A DNA stretch of 64,000 nucleotides from Collimonas sp. PA-H2 (GCF_002564105.1 NZ_PDBX01000001.1:1736001-1800000), one strand, 5' to 3'. Shown: positions 46,835-57,002, counted from the stretch's first letter. Notes: a model not told the origin generated them from the sequence alone. Program-made: numbers and translations.

Positions 46835-47887
46835 TTATGCGGATGGAGTTTTTACCAGTGCGTCCAGCTGGCGATGCCTTTCTTCCTTGCTGAGCTTGGC
46901 CAGCCTGGCGACGGCGATATAAAACTTCGGCAAGGTCTGCTGCTGCGCCAGCAAAGCCTTGAATCCCGGCACCAGGTCGTAATAGGTCGCCACCAGCGCC
47001 AGGTGCGCATTCGACAGCGGCTCGGCAAACCAGCGGTCGTAGCCGGTATAACCGCCCCAGCTAGCCTTGAGCCGCTGGTAATCGTCCTGCAGGGCTACAA
47101 AGATCGCGGCTTTCCGCTGCAGCTTCTCAGCGTCGCTGCGATCGCTGGCGTAGTTGCTGGCCAGCTGTTCGCGGTACTTCAGCAGCAAGGCCAGGAACTC
47201 TTGCTTGCGTCCCTCAAACTGGACGTAGGCATCGCGCATTTTCTGGTCGCCGACCGCCTGCAGCCAGCGCTCGACGCCGGCTTGTTCCACGGTGGTGGCA
47301 AACGATTCATTGAACTGGGTATCGTCTTTTGCATAGACGGTCTGATGCGCCAGCTCATGGAAAATCAGCCGCGCCAGTTCGCCGTCCGGGTATTTGATGA
47401 AGGTCGACAGCAGCGGGTCGTTAAACCAGCCCAGCGTCGAATAGGCCGGCACACCGCTGACCTGGACATCGTAGCCTTGCTGCCGCATCTCGGCGGCAAA
47501 TTTTTGCGCCGCTTCCTTGCTGAAGTAACCGCGATAATTCACGCAGCCGGCAATTGGAAAACACCATTGCCGGGGTTCCAGCGACAGCGCCGGCGCCGCC
47601 ACCACGTTCCATAAGGCGAAGGGCCGCTGCAGGTCAGCGTACTCGGTATAGCTGCGGTTATCGGGCAGGCCGAGGTCGGTGACGGCAAAGCGGCGCATCT
47701 GCTTGCTGCGTTTCAGCTTGGCCTTGAGACCGGCGTCGGCGTTCGGATCGGCCAGCCAGTCTTCAATCGGATGGGCACGGTCGAGCAGGGAAAACTGGCC
47801 GTTGGCGGCTTGTCCGTAATAGGCCAGCTGGGCGCATCCCGACACCAGCACCAAGGCAAGCAGCGGAAGCAGCCGGCGCGTTCTCAT
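46835..47887 (-). CDS. Putative aminopeptidase lipoprotein (Aminopep family, PF10023-like)
   Basis: Protein of 350 residues. A lipoprotein signal (LLPLLALVLVSGCAQ, lipobox Cys near residue 18) directs it to the cell envelope. The gluzincin motif is IFHELAHQTVY (HExxH), with FNESFATTVEQAG supplying a third Glu ligand downstream. VPAYSTLGWFNDPLLSTF is a conserved family stretch. Peptidase activity is predicted from family. It overlaps the stop of the upstream oxidoreductase gene by four bases. Confidence 0.88.
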   Translation of the reverse strand: MRTRRLLPLLALVLVSGCAQLAYYGQAANGQFSLLDRAHPIEDWLADPNADAGLKAKLKRSKQMRRFAVTDLGLPDNRSYTEYADLQRPFALWNVVAAPALSLEPRQWCFPIAGCVNYRGYFSKEAAQKFAAEMRQQGYDVQVSGVPAYSTLGWFNDPLLSTFIKYPDGELARLIFHELAHQTVYAKDDTQFNESFATTVEQAGVERWLQAVGDQKMRDAYVQFEGRKQEFLALLLKYREQLASNYASDRSDAEKLQRKAAIFVALQDDYQRLKASWGGYTGYDRWFAEPLSNAHLALVATYYDLVPGFKALLAQQQTLPKFYIAVARLAKLSKEERHRQLDALVKTPSA

Positions 47888-50001
47888 GCGTTGGCGCTCA
47901 TCCCGTCGGCGCCGCTGATTTGCACTTTTTCCACCTCCACCAGCACATCGTAGAAGGTCGGCGCACGTCCCATGTCGGTCAGGCGCTGGCTGGTCACTTC
48001 GTTAGCATTCTTGCCGTCGCTGGCCATTTTTTTCCACCAGATCGACAAGCCCACCACCAGGCCGGTCCTGGCCTTGTCGGTGACTCTCAGCTTGGCGTTG
48101 AAGCTACCGCGGTCGTTGAAGATGCGGACCGTATCGCCAGTGGCCAGGCTGCGTTGCGCGGCGTCAGCGGGATGCATGTCGAGATGGGGCTCGCCTTCGG
48201 TATCGCGCAGGCTTTTGACGTTGACGAAACTGGAGTTGAGGAAGTTACGCGCCGGCGGCGAAATCATCCCCAGCGGATATTTCTTGGCCAATTCGGGATT
48301 GCTGGCGCGCGACTCGTATGGCGCGATATACGTCGGCAAAGGATCGAGGCCGTCTTTCAGCATTTGCGCACTGTAGAACTCGCATTTGCCGGAGGGCGTG
48401 GGGAAGCCGCCATCGGCGAAAGGCGCATCCGGCATGTTCAGTTTCTGCCAGCCGTTCTGCTTGAGCGTGTCCCAGTCGAAATGGATGGCGCGTACGTTCT
48501 TGCGGTCAAACGCTTGCGCGGCGATTTCATCGTCGCTCTCGCGGAAGCAGGCATCGTCGAATCCCATGCGCGCCGCCAGCAGGCGGAAAATCTCGGTGTT
48601 CGGCTTGGCTTCGCCGAGCGGCGCAATCGCCGCATTGTTCGCCAGCATGTACAGGTGGCCGTAGGCCGAATGGGCGTCTACGTGTTCCAGCTGGGTAGTT
48701 GCCGGCAATACGATGTCGGCGTAATCGGCGGTATCGGTCTGGAAATGTTCCAGCACCACGGTGAACAAGTCTTCGCGCGCAAAGCCGTGGGCGACCACTC
48801 CCGACTCCGGCGCCACCGCCACAGGATTCGAGTTATACACGATCACCGCTTCGATTTTCGGGCCGAATTCAGGCGAGGCTTCACGCAGCAAATCGTCGCC
48901 GATGGTGCTCATGTTGATGGTGCGCGGCGCCACTCCTTGTTTCGCCAGGAAATCGGGACGCTGCAAAGCCTGGCTGTTCTTCGGAAAGCTGTCCGAAGCC
49001 GACAGCTGGACGCCGCCGGCAGCATGGCGCCAGGCGCCGACCAGCGCCGGCAGGCAGCTGATATTGCGCACCGCCATGCCGCCGCCGCGGACGCGCTGCA
49101 AACCGTAGTTGATGCGGATCGCCGCGCCCTCGCCGCGCAAGGCCGCAGCGCCATAGGCGCGCGCCAGCTCGGTCACTTCTTCGGCAGTAATACCGCACAC
49201 TTCCGCAGTCTTTTGCGGCGTCCAGTCCAGCACCCGCTGTTTGAGCTGCTCGAACCCCAGTGTGTGGCGCGCAATGTAATCGTGGTCCAGCAAACCTTCG
49301 GCGATCAGCACATGCATCATGCCCAGCACCAGCGCCGAATCGGTGCCCGGCAGCAGCGCAATATGCTGATGGCATTTGTCGGCGGTCAGGGAACGGTAGG
49401 GATCGATGGCGATCAACTTGGCGCCGTTGCGCTTGGCTTCCTGCGCGCGCATCCAGAAATGCAGGTTGGAGGCGATCGGATTGCCGCCCCAGATCAGGAT
49501 CAGCTTGGCGTTCTGGAATTGTTCGAGGTCAGTGCCTATCCTGGCTCCCAGGGTGTACTTGTAGCCGGCGCCGCCGGCCGAGGCGCAGATGGTGCGGTCC
49601 AGTAGCGAGGCGCCGATGCGGTTGAAAAAGCGCATCGACATCGACTCGCCCTGCACCAGGCCCATGGTGCCGGCATAGCTGTAAGGCAGGATGGCTTGCG
49701 GATTGCGCGCGGCGATCTGGCCCAGCCGTTCGGCAATCGTGGCGATTGCTTCATCCCAGCTGATCTGCACGAACTTGCCTTCGCCCTTGTTGCCGACCCG
49801 CTTGAGCGGATGCAGCAGGCGGTCCTTGTGATAGGTCCGTTCGGTGTAGCGCGAGACCTTGGTGCAGAGGACGCCGGCGGTGGTGGGATGGTCAGGATCG
49901 CCGCGAACTTCGGTGGCGACGCCGTCGGTCACCGTCACCAGCAATGCACAGGTATCGGGGCAGTCATGCGGACAAGCAGCACGAATGATGGAAGTAGTCA
50001 T
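47884..50001 (-). CDS. Molybdopterin oxidoreductase with N-terminal 4Fe-4S site
   Basis: Mo-bisMGD enzyme of 705 residues. The cluster ligands are Cys10, Cys14, Cys18 and Cys46 (CPHDCPDTC, then GVLC). The catalytic domain includes GESMSMRFFNRIG, the possible Mo ligand Cys139 in TICASAGG, and LIWGGNPIASNLH. The C-terminal dinucleotide-binding barrel is present. There is no Tat signal, so it is probably cytoplasmic. I chose ATG 50001 because the family starts just before the Cys motif. The substrate is unknown; no electron-transfer subunit is adjacent. Confidence 0.9.
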   Translation of the reverse strand: MTTSIIRAACPHDCPDTCALLVTVTDGVATEVRGDPDHPTTAGVLCTKVSRYTERTYHKDRLLHPLKRVGNKGEGKFVQISWDEAIATIAERLGQIAARNPQAILPYSYAGTMGLVQGESMSMRFFNRIGASLLDRTICASAGGAGYKYTLGARIGTDLEQFQNAKLILIWGGNPIASNLHFWMRAQEAKRNGAKLIAIDPYRSLTADKCHQHIALLPGTDSALVLGMMHVLIAEGLLDHDYIARHTLGFEQLKQRVLDWTPQKTAEVCGITAEEVTELARAYGAAALRGEGAAIRINYGLQRVRGGGMAVRNISCLPALVGAWRHAAGGVQLSASDSFPKNSQALQRPDFLAKQGVAPRTINMSTIGDDLLREASPEFGPKIEAVIVYNSNPVAVAPESGVVAHGFAREDLFTVVLEHFQTDTADYADIVLPATTQLEHVDAHSAYGHLYMLANNAAIAPLGEAKPNTEIFRLLAARMGFDDACFRESDDEIAAQAFDRKNVRAIHFDWDTLKQNGWQKLNMPDAPFADGGFPTPSGKCEFYSAQMLKDGLDPLPTYIAPYESRASNPELAKKYPLGMISPPARNFLNSSFVNVKSLRDTEGEPHLDMHPADAAQRSLATGDTVRIFNDRGSFNAKLRVTDKARTGLVVGLSIWWKKMASDGKNANEVTSQRLTDMGRAPTFYDVLVEVEKVQISGADGMSANA

Positions 50002-50090
50002 AATGTCATCAGAACCAAGGCGCTTCAATACGCTACTTTAGCAAAATCCTGCCGCACAGGATGACTATTAGATAGCCGCGCTCTTTTTTC

Positions 50091-51287
50091 CTATTTGCCG
50101 GCTTGCAGCTGCATCCCCGGATCCATCAGGCGCAGCATGAAAGCTTCGCACTGCGCCACCTGCTCCAGCGCCACGAACTCATTCGGCCGATGCGCCTGCT
50201 CGATGCTGCCCGGACCGCAGACCACGGTCGGAATGCCTGCGCGCTGGAACAGGCCGGCTTCAGTGCCGTAGGAAACCGCGCCATGCGATTTATTGCGCGC
50301 CAGCGCCTTCGCCAGCTGCACCACGGCATCGCTTTCCTGCATGTTGAGGCCGGGCGCCGACGCCAGCCATTCGAAGTCGATGGCGGCATTCGGCTCCACC
50401 CTTTGCATTTCCGGCAGCAAGGTCGCGGCGAAATCCTGGATTTCCTGATATAGGCGTTCGACATCGATGCCCGGCATGGTGCGCGCCTCGAATTCGAAGC
50501 GGCAATCCTTGGGCACGATGTTGGCGGCCAGGCCGCCATGGATCAGGCCGGTCTGCATGGTGGTGTAAGGCACCGTAAAGCCATAGTCACGCGTCTCAAG
50601 CTGGGCGAAGCGGTCTGCCATCTGGCGGATGTAGACGATGACGCGCGCCGCGTATTCGATCGAATTGACGCCCATGGTGGTGTAGCTGGAATGGGCTTCG
50701 CGGCCGCGCACGCAGCAGCGGAAACGATGCGTGCCTTTATGCGCGATGATCGGCTGCATCGAGGTCGGCTCGCCGACTATGCAAGCCGCCGGTTTCAGTC
50801 CCAGTTCCTGCAGATCCTTGATCAATCCTTGCACGCCGATGCAGCCCACTTCTTCGTCATACGACAGAGCGAAGTGCAGCGGCGCATCCATCTTCGCCGC
50901 CAGGAATTGAGGCGTCAGCGCCAGCGCGGTGGCGATGTAGCTCTTCATGTCGGCCGAGCCGCGGCCATACAGCAGGCCATCCTTGACGATGGCCTTGAAG
51001 GGATCGCTGTCCCAGGCCTGGCCTTCGACCGGCACCACGTCGGTATGGCCCGACAAGATCAGGCCCGGCTTGGAACCTTCGCCCAGGGTTGCAAACAGAT
51101 TGGCTTTCTTGCCGCTGGCATCGTAGGACAGGCGCGATTTGACGCCGAAGCCAGCAAGGTAGTCGCGGGTCCATTCGATCAATCCCAGGTTGGAATCGCG
51201 CGATACGGTCGGGAACGCGATCAGGCGTTCTATCATTGCCATGACCTCGGCGGAAGGTGCCAGTGCGGTAGTGTGCGGGGTAGTCAT
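50091..51287 (-). CDS. argE: Acetylornithine deacetylase (M20 family)
   Basis: Zinc hydrolase of 398 residues. LILSGHTDVVPVEGQAWDSDPF and YGRGSADMKSYIA carry the first metal ligands, and SYDEEVGCIGVQG the catalytic Glu. The sequence fits ArgE, releasing acetate from N-acetylornithine. It follows the peptide transporter ATPase gene by 15 bases, so it may also deacylate imported N-acyl compounds. That is inferred from context. Confidence 0.9.
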   Translation of the reverse strand: MTTPHTTALAPSAEVMAMIERLIAFPTVSRDSNLGLIEWTRDYLAGFGVKSRLSYDASGKKANLFATLGEGSKPGLILSGHTDVVPVEGQAWDSDPFKAIVKDGLLYGRGSADMKSYIATALALTPQFLAAKMDAPLHFALSYDEEVGCIGVQGLIKDLQELGLKPAACIVGEPTSMQPIIAHKGTHRFRCCVRGREAHSSYTTMGVNSIEYAARVIVYIRQMADRFAQLETRDYGFTVPYTTMQTGLIHGGLAANIVPKDCRFEFEARTMPGIDVERLYQEIQDFAATLLPEMQRVEPNAAIDFEWLASAPGLNMQESDAVVQLAKALARNKSHGAVSYGTEAGLFQRAGIPTVVCGPGSIEQAHRPNEFVALEQVAQCEAFMLRLMDPGMQLQAGK

Positions 51288-51302
51288 AATTTGTCCTGTG
51301 GG

Positions 51303-52337
51303 CTAGCCATCGTTCAAATGGCAGGCGGAAAAATGGTTGCTGCTGATTTCTTTCAACTCCGGCTTTTCCTCTTTACAGCGCGCCATCGCATGCGGACAGC
51401 GCGGATGGAAATGACAGCCGGCGGGCGGATGCAGCGGCGACGGGATTTCGCCCTTCACCGCAAAGAATTCGGTTCTCCTGACTTCCAGCTTGGGCGCCGA
51501 CGCCAGCAAGGCTTGGGTGTACGGATGATTCGCGCGGCCGAAGATGGTGTCGGCCGCGGCCGATTCGACAATGCGGCCAAGATACATGATCAGCACCCGG
51601 TCCGACAAATGGCGAACCACGCCCAGGTCGTGACTGATGAACAGATAGGTCAGATCGAGCTCATCACGCAGCTTGATGAACAGGTTCAGCACCTGAGCCT
51701 GGATCGACACATCCAGCGCCGCCACGGCCTCGTCGCACACCAGGAATTCCGGCTTGACCGCCAGGGCGCGCGCGATGCCGACGCGCGCCCGCTGGCCGCC
51801 GGAAAACTGGTGCGGAAAACGGCGCAGCATGCCGCCGTCCAGCCCCACCCTTTGCAACAGGCTCTCGACATATTCGCGCTGTTGCGCAGCGCTCACCATG
51901 CCATGCACCAGCGGCGCTTCGCCGACGATATCCTGCACCCGCATGCGCGGATTCAGCGAGGCATAGGGATCCTGGAAAATCATCTGGATCGCCAGTTGCT
52001 TCTTGCGCCGTTCAGGCACAGCCAGCTGTTCCAGCGACTGCCCTTTCCACAAGCGCGCGCCGGCGCTGAGGCTATGCAAACCGACCGCCATCCGCCCCAA
52101 GGTCGACTTGCCGCAGCCCGACTCGCCCACCAGCCCCACAACTTCGCCGCGCGCGATGCTCAGGCTGACGTCGTCAACCGCATGCACCACTTCCTGCTGC
52201 ATGCGGGCGCCAAACAAGTTGGCGATTTTCTCTGCGCTATCCAGGCCCTTGACGAACTGCTTGCTGACCGCCTGCATTTCCAGCAGCGGCGGCGAAGCTG
52301 AGACTATTTCGGCCTGACGGTCTTCAAGCGCACTCAT
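51303..52337 (-). CDS. dppF: Peptide ABC transporter ATP-binding protein (DppF/OppF-type)
   Basis: ATPase of 344 residues. Walker A is GESGCGKSTLGR, with FSGGQRARVGIARALA as signature and FLVCDEAVAALDVS as Walker B. In the last two the usual Gln-Arg and Pro-Thr-Ser become Arg-Ala and Ala-Val-Ala, mild changes. A C-terminal oligopeptide cap with the Cys cluster CHFHPRCPHAMARC may bind an Fe-S cluster. It overlaps dppD by four bases. Confidence 0.92.
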   Translation of the reverse strand: MSALEDRQAEIVSASPPLLEMQAVSKQFVKGLDSAEKIANLFGARMQQEVVHAVDDVSLSIARGEVVGLVGESGCGKSTLGRMAVGLHSLSAGARLWKGQSLEQLAVPERRKKQLAIQMIFQDPYASLNPRMRVQDIVGEAPLVHGMVSAAQQREYVESLLQRVGLDGGMLRRFPHQFSGGQRARVGIARALAVKPEFLVCDEAVAALDVSIQAQVLNLFIKLRDELDLTYLFISHDLGVVRHLSDRVLIMYLGRIVESAAADTIFGRANHPYTQALLASAPKLEVRRTEFFAVKGEIPSPLHPPAGCHFHPRCPHAMARCKEEKPELKEISSNHFSACHLNDG

Positions 52338-53323
52338 TGCACTGCCCCATTCGGACTATCCTGCAGTGGATGGAAACAGCGCAGCATGCGCTGGCCGATC
52401 GCGCGCAGCGGCGGCGTCCGCAGGCACTCATCGGTGGCATGGGCGCAGCGCGTACGGAATGCGCAGCCTTCGGGCAGATTCAATAGTGATGGCGTCATGC
52501 CGGGAATCTGCTGCAGCGGCTGGCCGCGCGGATTGCGTGACGGCGCCGACGCGATCAGGCCATGGGTATAAGGATGACGCGGATGTTCCAGCACTTGCTG
52601 CACCATGCCGCTTTCGACGATGCGGCCGGCGTACATCACCGCCACGGTATCGGCCAGGCCGGCCACCACCGACAGGTCGTGCGTGATCCAGATCAGCGCC
52701 GTGCCTGATTCCCGGCACAACTTCTGCATCTCGTACAAGATCTGTCCTTGTATCGTCACATCCAGGGCGGTGGTGGGTTCGTCGCAAATGATCAGGTCCG
52801 GCTTGTTCAGCAAAGCGATCGCAATCGCCACCCGTTGCCGCATGCCGCCTGAAAACTGATGCGGATACGCTTGCAAGCGTTCATCCGGTGAAGGAATGCC
52901 GACCCGCACCAGCGCCTCGCGCGCCATTTCGCGCGCCACCATCCTGCTCACATCCTGATGCGCACGCACGGCTTCCATCATTTGCGTATCGATGCGCAGC
53001 ACAGGATTCAAGGTCATCATCGGATCCTGGAAAATCATGGCGATACGATTGCCGCGGATCTTGCGCATGGCTTCCGCCGGCAAGCCGCGCAGCTCGTTTC
53101 CCTGCAGCAGAATCTCGCCGGCGACAATTTTTCCAGGGGCGTCGATCAAGCCCATGATGGAATAACCGGTCATCGATTTTCCCGAGCCCGATTCGCCGAC
53201 CAGGCCCATGATTTCACCGCGCTTGATGGAAAACGAAACCTGGTCGACCGCTTTCACCAGTCCGGCGCGAGTGGCAAACTGGGTCTGCAGATTGTTCACC
53301 ACTAATGTCGCTGGAGTATCCAT
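52334..53323 (-). CDS. dppD: Peptide ABC transporter ATP-binding protein (DppD/OppD-type)
   Basis: ATPase of 329 residues with Walker A GESGSGKSMTGYSIMG (Met in place of the usual Thr after GKS), signature FSGGMRQRVAIAIALL and Walker B LIICDEPTTALDVT. The C-terminal Cys-rich cap reads CAFRTRCAHATDEC. It heterodimerises with the DppF-type subunit. Confidence 0.92.
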   Translation of the reverse strand: MDTPATLVVNNLQTQFATRAGLVKAVDQVSFSIKRGEIMGLVGESGSGKSMTGYSIMGLIDAPGKIVAGEILLQGNELRGLPAEAMRKIRGNRIAMIFQDPMMTLNPVLRIDTQMMEAVRAHQDVSRMVAREMAREALVRVGIPSPDERLQAYPHQFSGGMRQRVAIAIALLNKPDLIICDEPTTALDVTIQGQILYEMQKLCRESGTALIWITHDLSVVAGLADTVAVMYAGRIVESGMVQQVLEHPRHPYTHGLIASAPSRNPRGQPLQQIPGMTPSLLNLPEGCAFRTRCAHATDECLRTPPLRAIGQRMLRCFHPLQDSPNGAVQ

Positions 53324-53329
53324 GGTTTT

Positions 53330-54235
53330 TTATTGTGTTTGCAGGCGTGGATTGAGGACGTCGCGCATCTGGTCCGCCACCAGGTTGATGGTCACCACGG
53401 TGAGCAACAAGGCGATGCCGGGAAACACACTGATCCAGTATTTACCGGAGAGCAGATACTGGAAGCCGTTAGCTATCAGCAAACCTAGCGACGGTTCGGT
53501 AATCGGCAAGCCCAGACCAAGGAAGGATAGCGTCGCTTCCAGCGAAATCGCCGACGCCACCTGCAAGGCAGCGATCACGATCAGCGGCGGCAGGCAGTTT
53601 GGCAGCAGATGGCGGAACATGATGCGCAAGGGCGACAGGCCAAGCGCCGTGGCCGCTTCGATGTATTCCTTCTTGCGTTCGACCAGCGCCGCGCTGCGGG
53701 TAGTGCGCGCGTAATAAGCCCATTGCACCGCCACCAGTGCAATGATGATCTTGTCCACGCCACGGCCGGTCAGCGCCAACAGGATCAGGGCGATCAGGAT
53801 GGGTGGAAAAGACAGCTGGATATCCGCTATCCGCATGATGAACGCTTCCGTGCGGCCGCCGGCATACCCCGCCAGCAAGCCCAGCGTCAAGCCCAGCGAC
53901 AGCGCGATGACTGTGCTGACCACGCCTACCATCACGGAAATACGAATGCCGTACAGGATTGCAGACAGCATGTCGCGTCCCTGGTCGTCGGTGCCGAGCA
54001 GATAAGTCATGCTGCCATCGACCGAAGCCTTGCCCGGTTCCAGGCGCGAGTCCATGACATCCAGCTTGGCCAGGTCGTAGGGATTCTGCGGTGAAATCAC
54101 AGGCGCGAATATGGCCGCCAGCAGAATCAGCACCAGCAGCACGAAACCGATGGTGGCGATCTTGCTGCTGAAATAATTCCTGACGAAACGCTGCCAGGGT
54201 GTTTCTACGATCTCAATTGCCTGGGTCAGTTGCAT
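53330..54235 (-). CDS. dppC: Peptide ABC transporter permease (DppC/OppC-type)
   Basis: Inner-membrane permease of 301 residues. A cytoplasmic start is followed by the first membrane segment (about 28-48), a periplasmic loop containing YLLGTDDQGRDMLSAILYG, and five further segments. The EAA loop is YIEAATALGLSPLRIMFRHL. It lies between dppB and dppD, one to six bases from each. Confidence 0.93.
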   Translation of the reverse strand: MQLTQAIEIVETPWQRFVRNYFSSKIATIGFVLLVLILLAAIFAPVISPQNPYDLAKLDVMDSRLEPGKASVDGSMTYLLGTDDQGRDMLSAILYGIRISVMVGVVSTVIALSLGLTLGLLAGYAGGRTEAFIMRIADIQLSFPPILIALILLALTGRGVDKIIIALVAVQWAYYARTTRSAALVERKKEYIEAATALGLSPLRIMFRHLLPNCLPPLIVIAALQVASAISLEATLSFLGLGLPITEPSLGLLIANGFQYLLSGKYWISVFPGIALLLTVVTINLVADQMRDVLNPRLQTQ

Positions 54236-54236
54236 G

Positions 54237-55214
54237 TCAGCCTTTGCTTTCTGCCAGGCGCACGCGCGGATCGAGTAGCGAGTACAGCATGTCCACCACC
54301 AGATTGATGAGGATGAAGATGGTGACGATCAATAACAGATAAGCGACGATCACCGGCCGGTCCAGCACGCGGATCGAATCGATGATCAGCTTGCCCATGC
54401 CGGGCCAGGCGAACACAGTTTCGGTGACGATGGAAAACGCAATGATCGAACCGAACTGCAAGGCGATCACAGTGACGATAGGAATCAGGATATTTTTCAG
54501 GACGTGGACGCCAATGATGCGGCTGTTGCGCAAGCCCTTGGCGCGAGCGAACTTGACATAGTCCTGCATCAGCGCCTCCTGCGCGCCGGAGCGCGTGAGG
54601 CGGATCACCAGCGCGATGTTGAACAGCGCCAGGTTGAAAGCTGGCATGAGAAGATGCTTCAGGCCGTCCCAGCCAAGGAAGCTGACCGGCACTCCCAGCA
54701 GCAATTGCGTCTCGCCGCGACCGCTGGTGGGCAGCCATCCCAGCTGCACCGCAAACACCATGATCAGCATCAGGCCGACCCAGAATGTCGGCAGCGAAAA
54801 GCCGAGGATGGAAACCGCCATGATCGCTTTGCCGGCGATGCCGTTGGAGCGCAGGCCGGCCAGCAGGCCGAGCGGCAGTCCCAGCACGATGGATAGCAGG
54901 ATGGCTGCCGAAGACAATTCCAGCGTCGCCGGCATGCGCTCGAAAATCAGGCTCAGGGCCGGCGTCGAATAGGCAAATGAACGCCCCAGGTCGCCGCCGA
55001 TCGCGTTCTTCAGGAAAATGAAATATTGCAGCCAGAGCGGCTTGTCCAGTCCAAAGGCAGCGATCACCTTGGCGCGCTCCAGCTGATCGGCATCGGGGCT
55101 GATCAGGACGTCGATCGGATTGCCGATCGCATACACGCCGATAAACACCAGCAGCGACATGACCAGCAGCACGACCAGACTTTGCAGTACGCGGCGGATG
55201 ATAAAAGCCAGCAT
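54237..55214 (-). CDS. dppB: Peptide ABC transporter permease (DppB/OppB-type)
   Basis: Inner-membrane permease of 325 residues with six hydrophobic segments. It begins MLAFIIRRVLQSLVVLLVMS, as usual for DppB, and has the EAA loop MQDYVKFARAKGLRNSRIIG. It forms the channel with the DppC-type subunit encoded next. A larger overlapping frame on the same strand (54226-55251) is out of register and not coding. Confidence 0.93.
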   Translation of the reverse strand: MLAFIIRRVLQSLVVLLVMSLLVFIGVYAIGNPIDVLISPDADQLERAKVIAAFGLDKPLWLQYFIFLKNAIGGDLGRSFAYSTPALSLIFERMPATLELSSAAILLSIVLGLPLGLLAGLRSNGIAGKAIMAVSILGFSLPTFWVGLMLIMVFAVQLGWLPTSGRGETQLLLGVPVSFLGWDGLKHLLMPAFNLALFNIALVIRLTRSGAQEALMQDYVKFARAKGLRNSRIIGVHVLKNILIPIVTVIALQFGSIIAFSIVTETVFAWPGMGKLIIDSIRVLDRPVIVAYLLLIVTIFILINLVVDMLYSLLDPRVRLAESKG

Positions 55215-55290
55215 CGAATATCCCGGAATCCATAAAAAATCCGCTCGCCACTAGCAGTGAGCGGATATGCGCGCGATTTTATCCCTCTCT

Positions 55291-56886
55291 TTATTGCGGG
55301 TAGAATTGATAAGCGTGGGTACGCTCATCGGTGCGCGGGATATATACGATACCTTTTTTTGTGGCCCATGTCGTCACTTGCTGATGAATCGGGATGACGC
55401 CGCCGTCGTCGATGACGATCGCGGTGGCCTGCTGCAGCAGGCCTGAACGCTCCTTGTCATCGACGCTGGTGAGTGCCTTGGCCAGTACCGTATCCATTTT
55501 AGGATTACAGTATTTCAGCCAGTTGACTGCACCCATGCCCTTCGCTGGATTATCGCAAGCCACCATCGCCCGCAGCGGCGACGAAGCTTCACCGGTCTGC
55601 GCGCCCCATCCCAGCAGGCCGATCGAGTACTCGCTCTTGGCGCCGCGTGCCGCATAGACCGACATCGGCGCCCCTTCGACCTTGGTGGCGACCCCGATGC
55701 GCGACCACATCTGAGCGATGGTCTGGGCGATTTTCTCGTCGTTGATATAGCGGTTGTTCGGGGTATGCAAGGTCAGGCCGAAACCGTTCGGATAACCTGC
55801 TTCGGTCAGCAGTTTCCTGGCTGCCTCGGGATCGTATTTGGGCGGTTTGAGATCCGGATTATGGCCAAACAGCGCGGCCGGCACCAGGTTGATCGTGGGC
55901 TCCGACAAACCTTCCATGACGCGGTCGCGGATGGCGTCGCGGTTGATGGCGATCGACAGGGCGTGGCGCACACGCTGATCCATCAGCGGATTCTTGTCGA
56001 GCGGCTTGCCGTCTTTGTCGGTAACGAACGGCGACTTTTCGCGGCGCGTGTCCGGATATAGATAAATCACGCGGTGCGAGACCTTGGAGTAGAAACTCAG
56101 GTTCTTGTCCGCCCTGACTTTGGTCAGATCCGGCGTCGGCACATTTTCGATGGCTTGCACGTCGCCGGCCAGCAAGGCCGCCAGGCGGGTCGCGTCGTTG
56201 GGGATGAAGCGCAGGGTGACCTTGCTCCAGGCCGGCTTCTTTCCCCAGTAGTCGTTATTGCGTTCCAGTTCGACCCTGTCGTCGCGCTGGAATTTGACGA
56301 AGCGGAAGGGGCCGCTGCCGACCATGCCCTTGCCGCTGGCGAAGTCATCGCTGCTCAGGCCTTGCGTAGCCTTCTTCGACACGATGTAAATCGAGGTCAG
56401 GTCCGCCAGCAGCAGCGGATACGGCTCTTTGGTCGTGAGCTGGATCGTATAAGGATCGATGATTTTTTTATTGACGATGGCTTTGGTGTAGGTGTCGAAT
56501 TTTCCCGGGCTGCCGACGATCGTGGCCGGCCGTTCCAGCGACCAGGCCACGTCTTCCGCCGTCAGCGGCGTGCCGTCGTGAAATTTCACGCCCTTGCGCA
56601 GCTTGAACTCCCAGGTCAGGCTGCTCACCAGCGTCCATGACTCGGCCAGCGCCGGAATGATGTGGCTGTCGGCATCCATCGCCACCAGTTGTTCAAAGAT
56701 ATGATCGGAAACGTTGATATTTGGAAACAGATTGTAGAAGTGGGGATCCATCGAAGACGGCGGTGAACTCATCGCCAGCTTGAACTCCTGGGCTGCCGCG
56801 GGAGGCAGGACAGACGCCGCCAGCGCCAGCAGACAAGCCATGAAGAATGCACGTAATCCCATTGCTGGCCAAGACATCAGACGCAT
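55291..56886 (-). CDS. dppA: Periplasmic peptide-binding protein (solute-binding family 5)
   Basis: Binding protein of 531 residues with an Ala-rich signal peptide ending PPAAAQ (about residue 32). Family 5 features are SSPPSSMDPHFYN, LAESWTLVSSLTWEFKLRKG and VKFHDGTPLTAEDVAWSLE. Start ATG 56886 gives a proper signal peptide, unlike the ATG 17 codons upstream. It is first in a dppABCDF-argE operon, divergent from an M20 hydrolase gene across 116 bases. Confidence 0.93.
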   Translation of the reverse strand: MRLMSWPAMGLRAFFMACLLALAASVLPPAAAQEFKLAMSSPPSSMDPHFYNLFPNINVSDHIFEQLVAMDADSHIIPALAESWTLVSSLTWEFKLRKGVKFHDGTPLTAEDVAWSLERPATIVGSPGKFDTYTKAIVNKKIIDPYTIQLTTKEPYPLLLADLTSIYIVSKKATQGLSSDDFASGKGMVGSGPFRFVKFQRDDRVELERNNDYWGKKPAWSKVTLRFIPNDATRLAALLAGDVQAIENVPTPDLTKVRADKNLSFYSKVSHRVIYLYPDTRREKSPFVTDKDGKPLDKNPLMDQRVRHALSIAINRDAIRDRVMEGLSEPTINLVPAALFGHNPDLKPPKYDPEAARKLLTEAGYPNGFGLTLHTPNNRYINDEKIAQTIAQMWSRIGVATKVEGAPMSVYAARGAKSEYSIGLLGWGAQTGEASSPLRAMVACDNPAKGMGAVNWLKYCNPKMDTVLAKALTSVDDKERSGLLQQATAIVIDDGGVIPIHQQVTTWATKKGIVYIPRTDERTHAYQFYPQ

Positions 56887-57002
56887 AATGCTCTCCTGTG
56901 AGTGAACACCGATGGACCGTGTAGGCGTAATATACACATTCTGGACGCTACGCCTCCGACCTTTTTACAGGCAAGAGGCATGCCATATATCAGGAGCCGA
57001 AT

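Noticed and set aside
54226..55251. A 341-codon minus-strand frame overlapping the dppB-type gene
   Set aside because: It is out of register with the permease frame, which has the membrane segments and the EAA loop.
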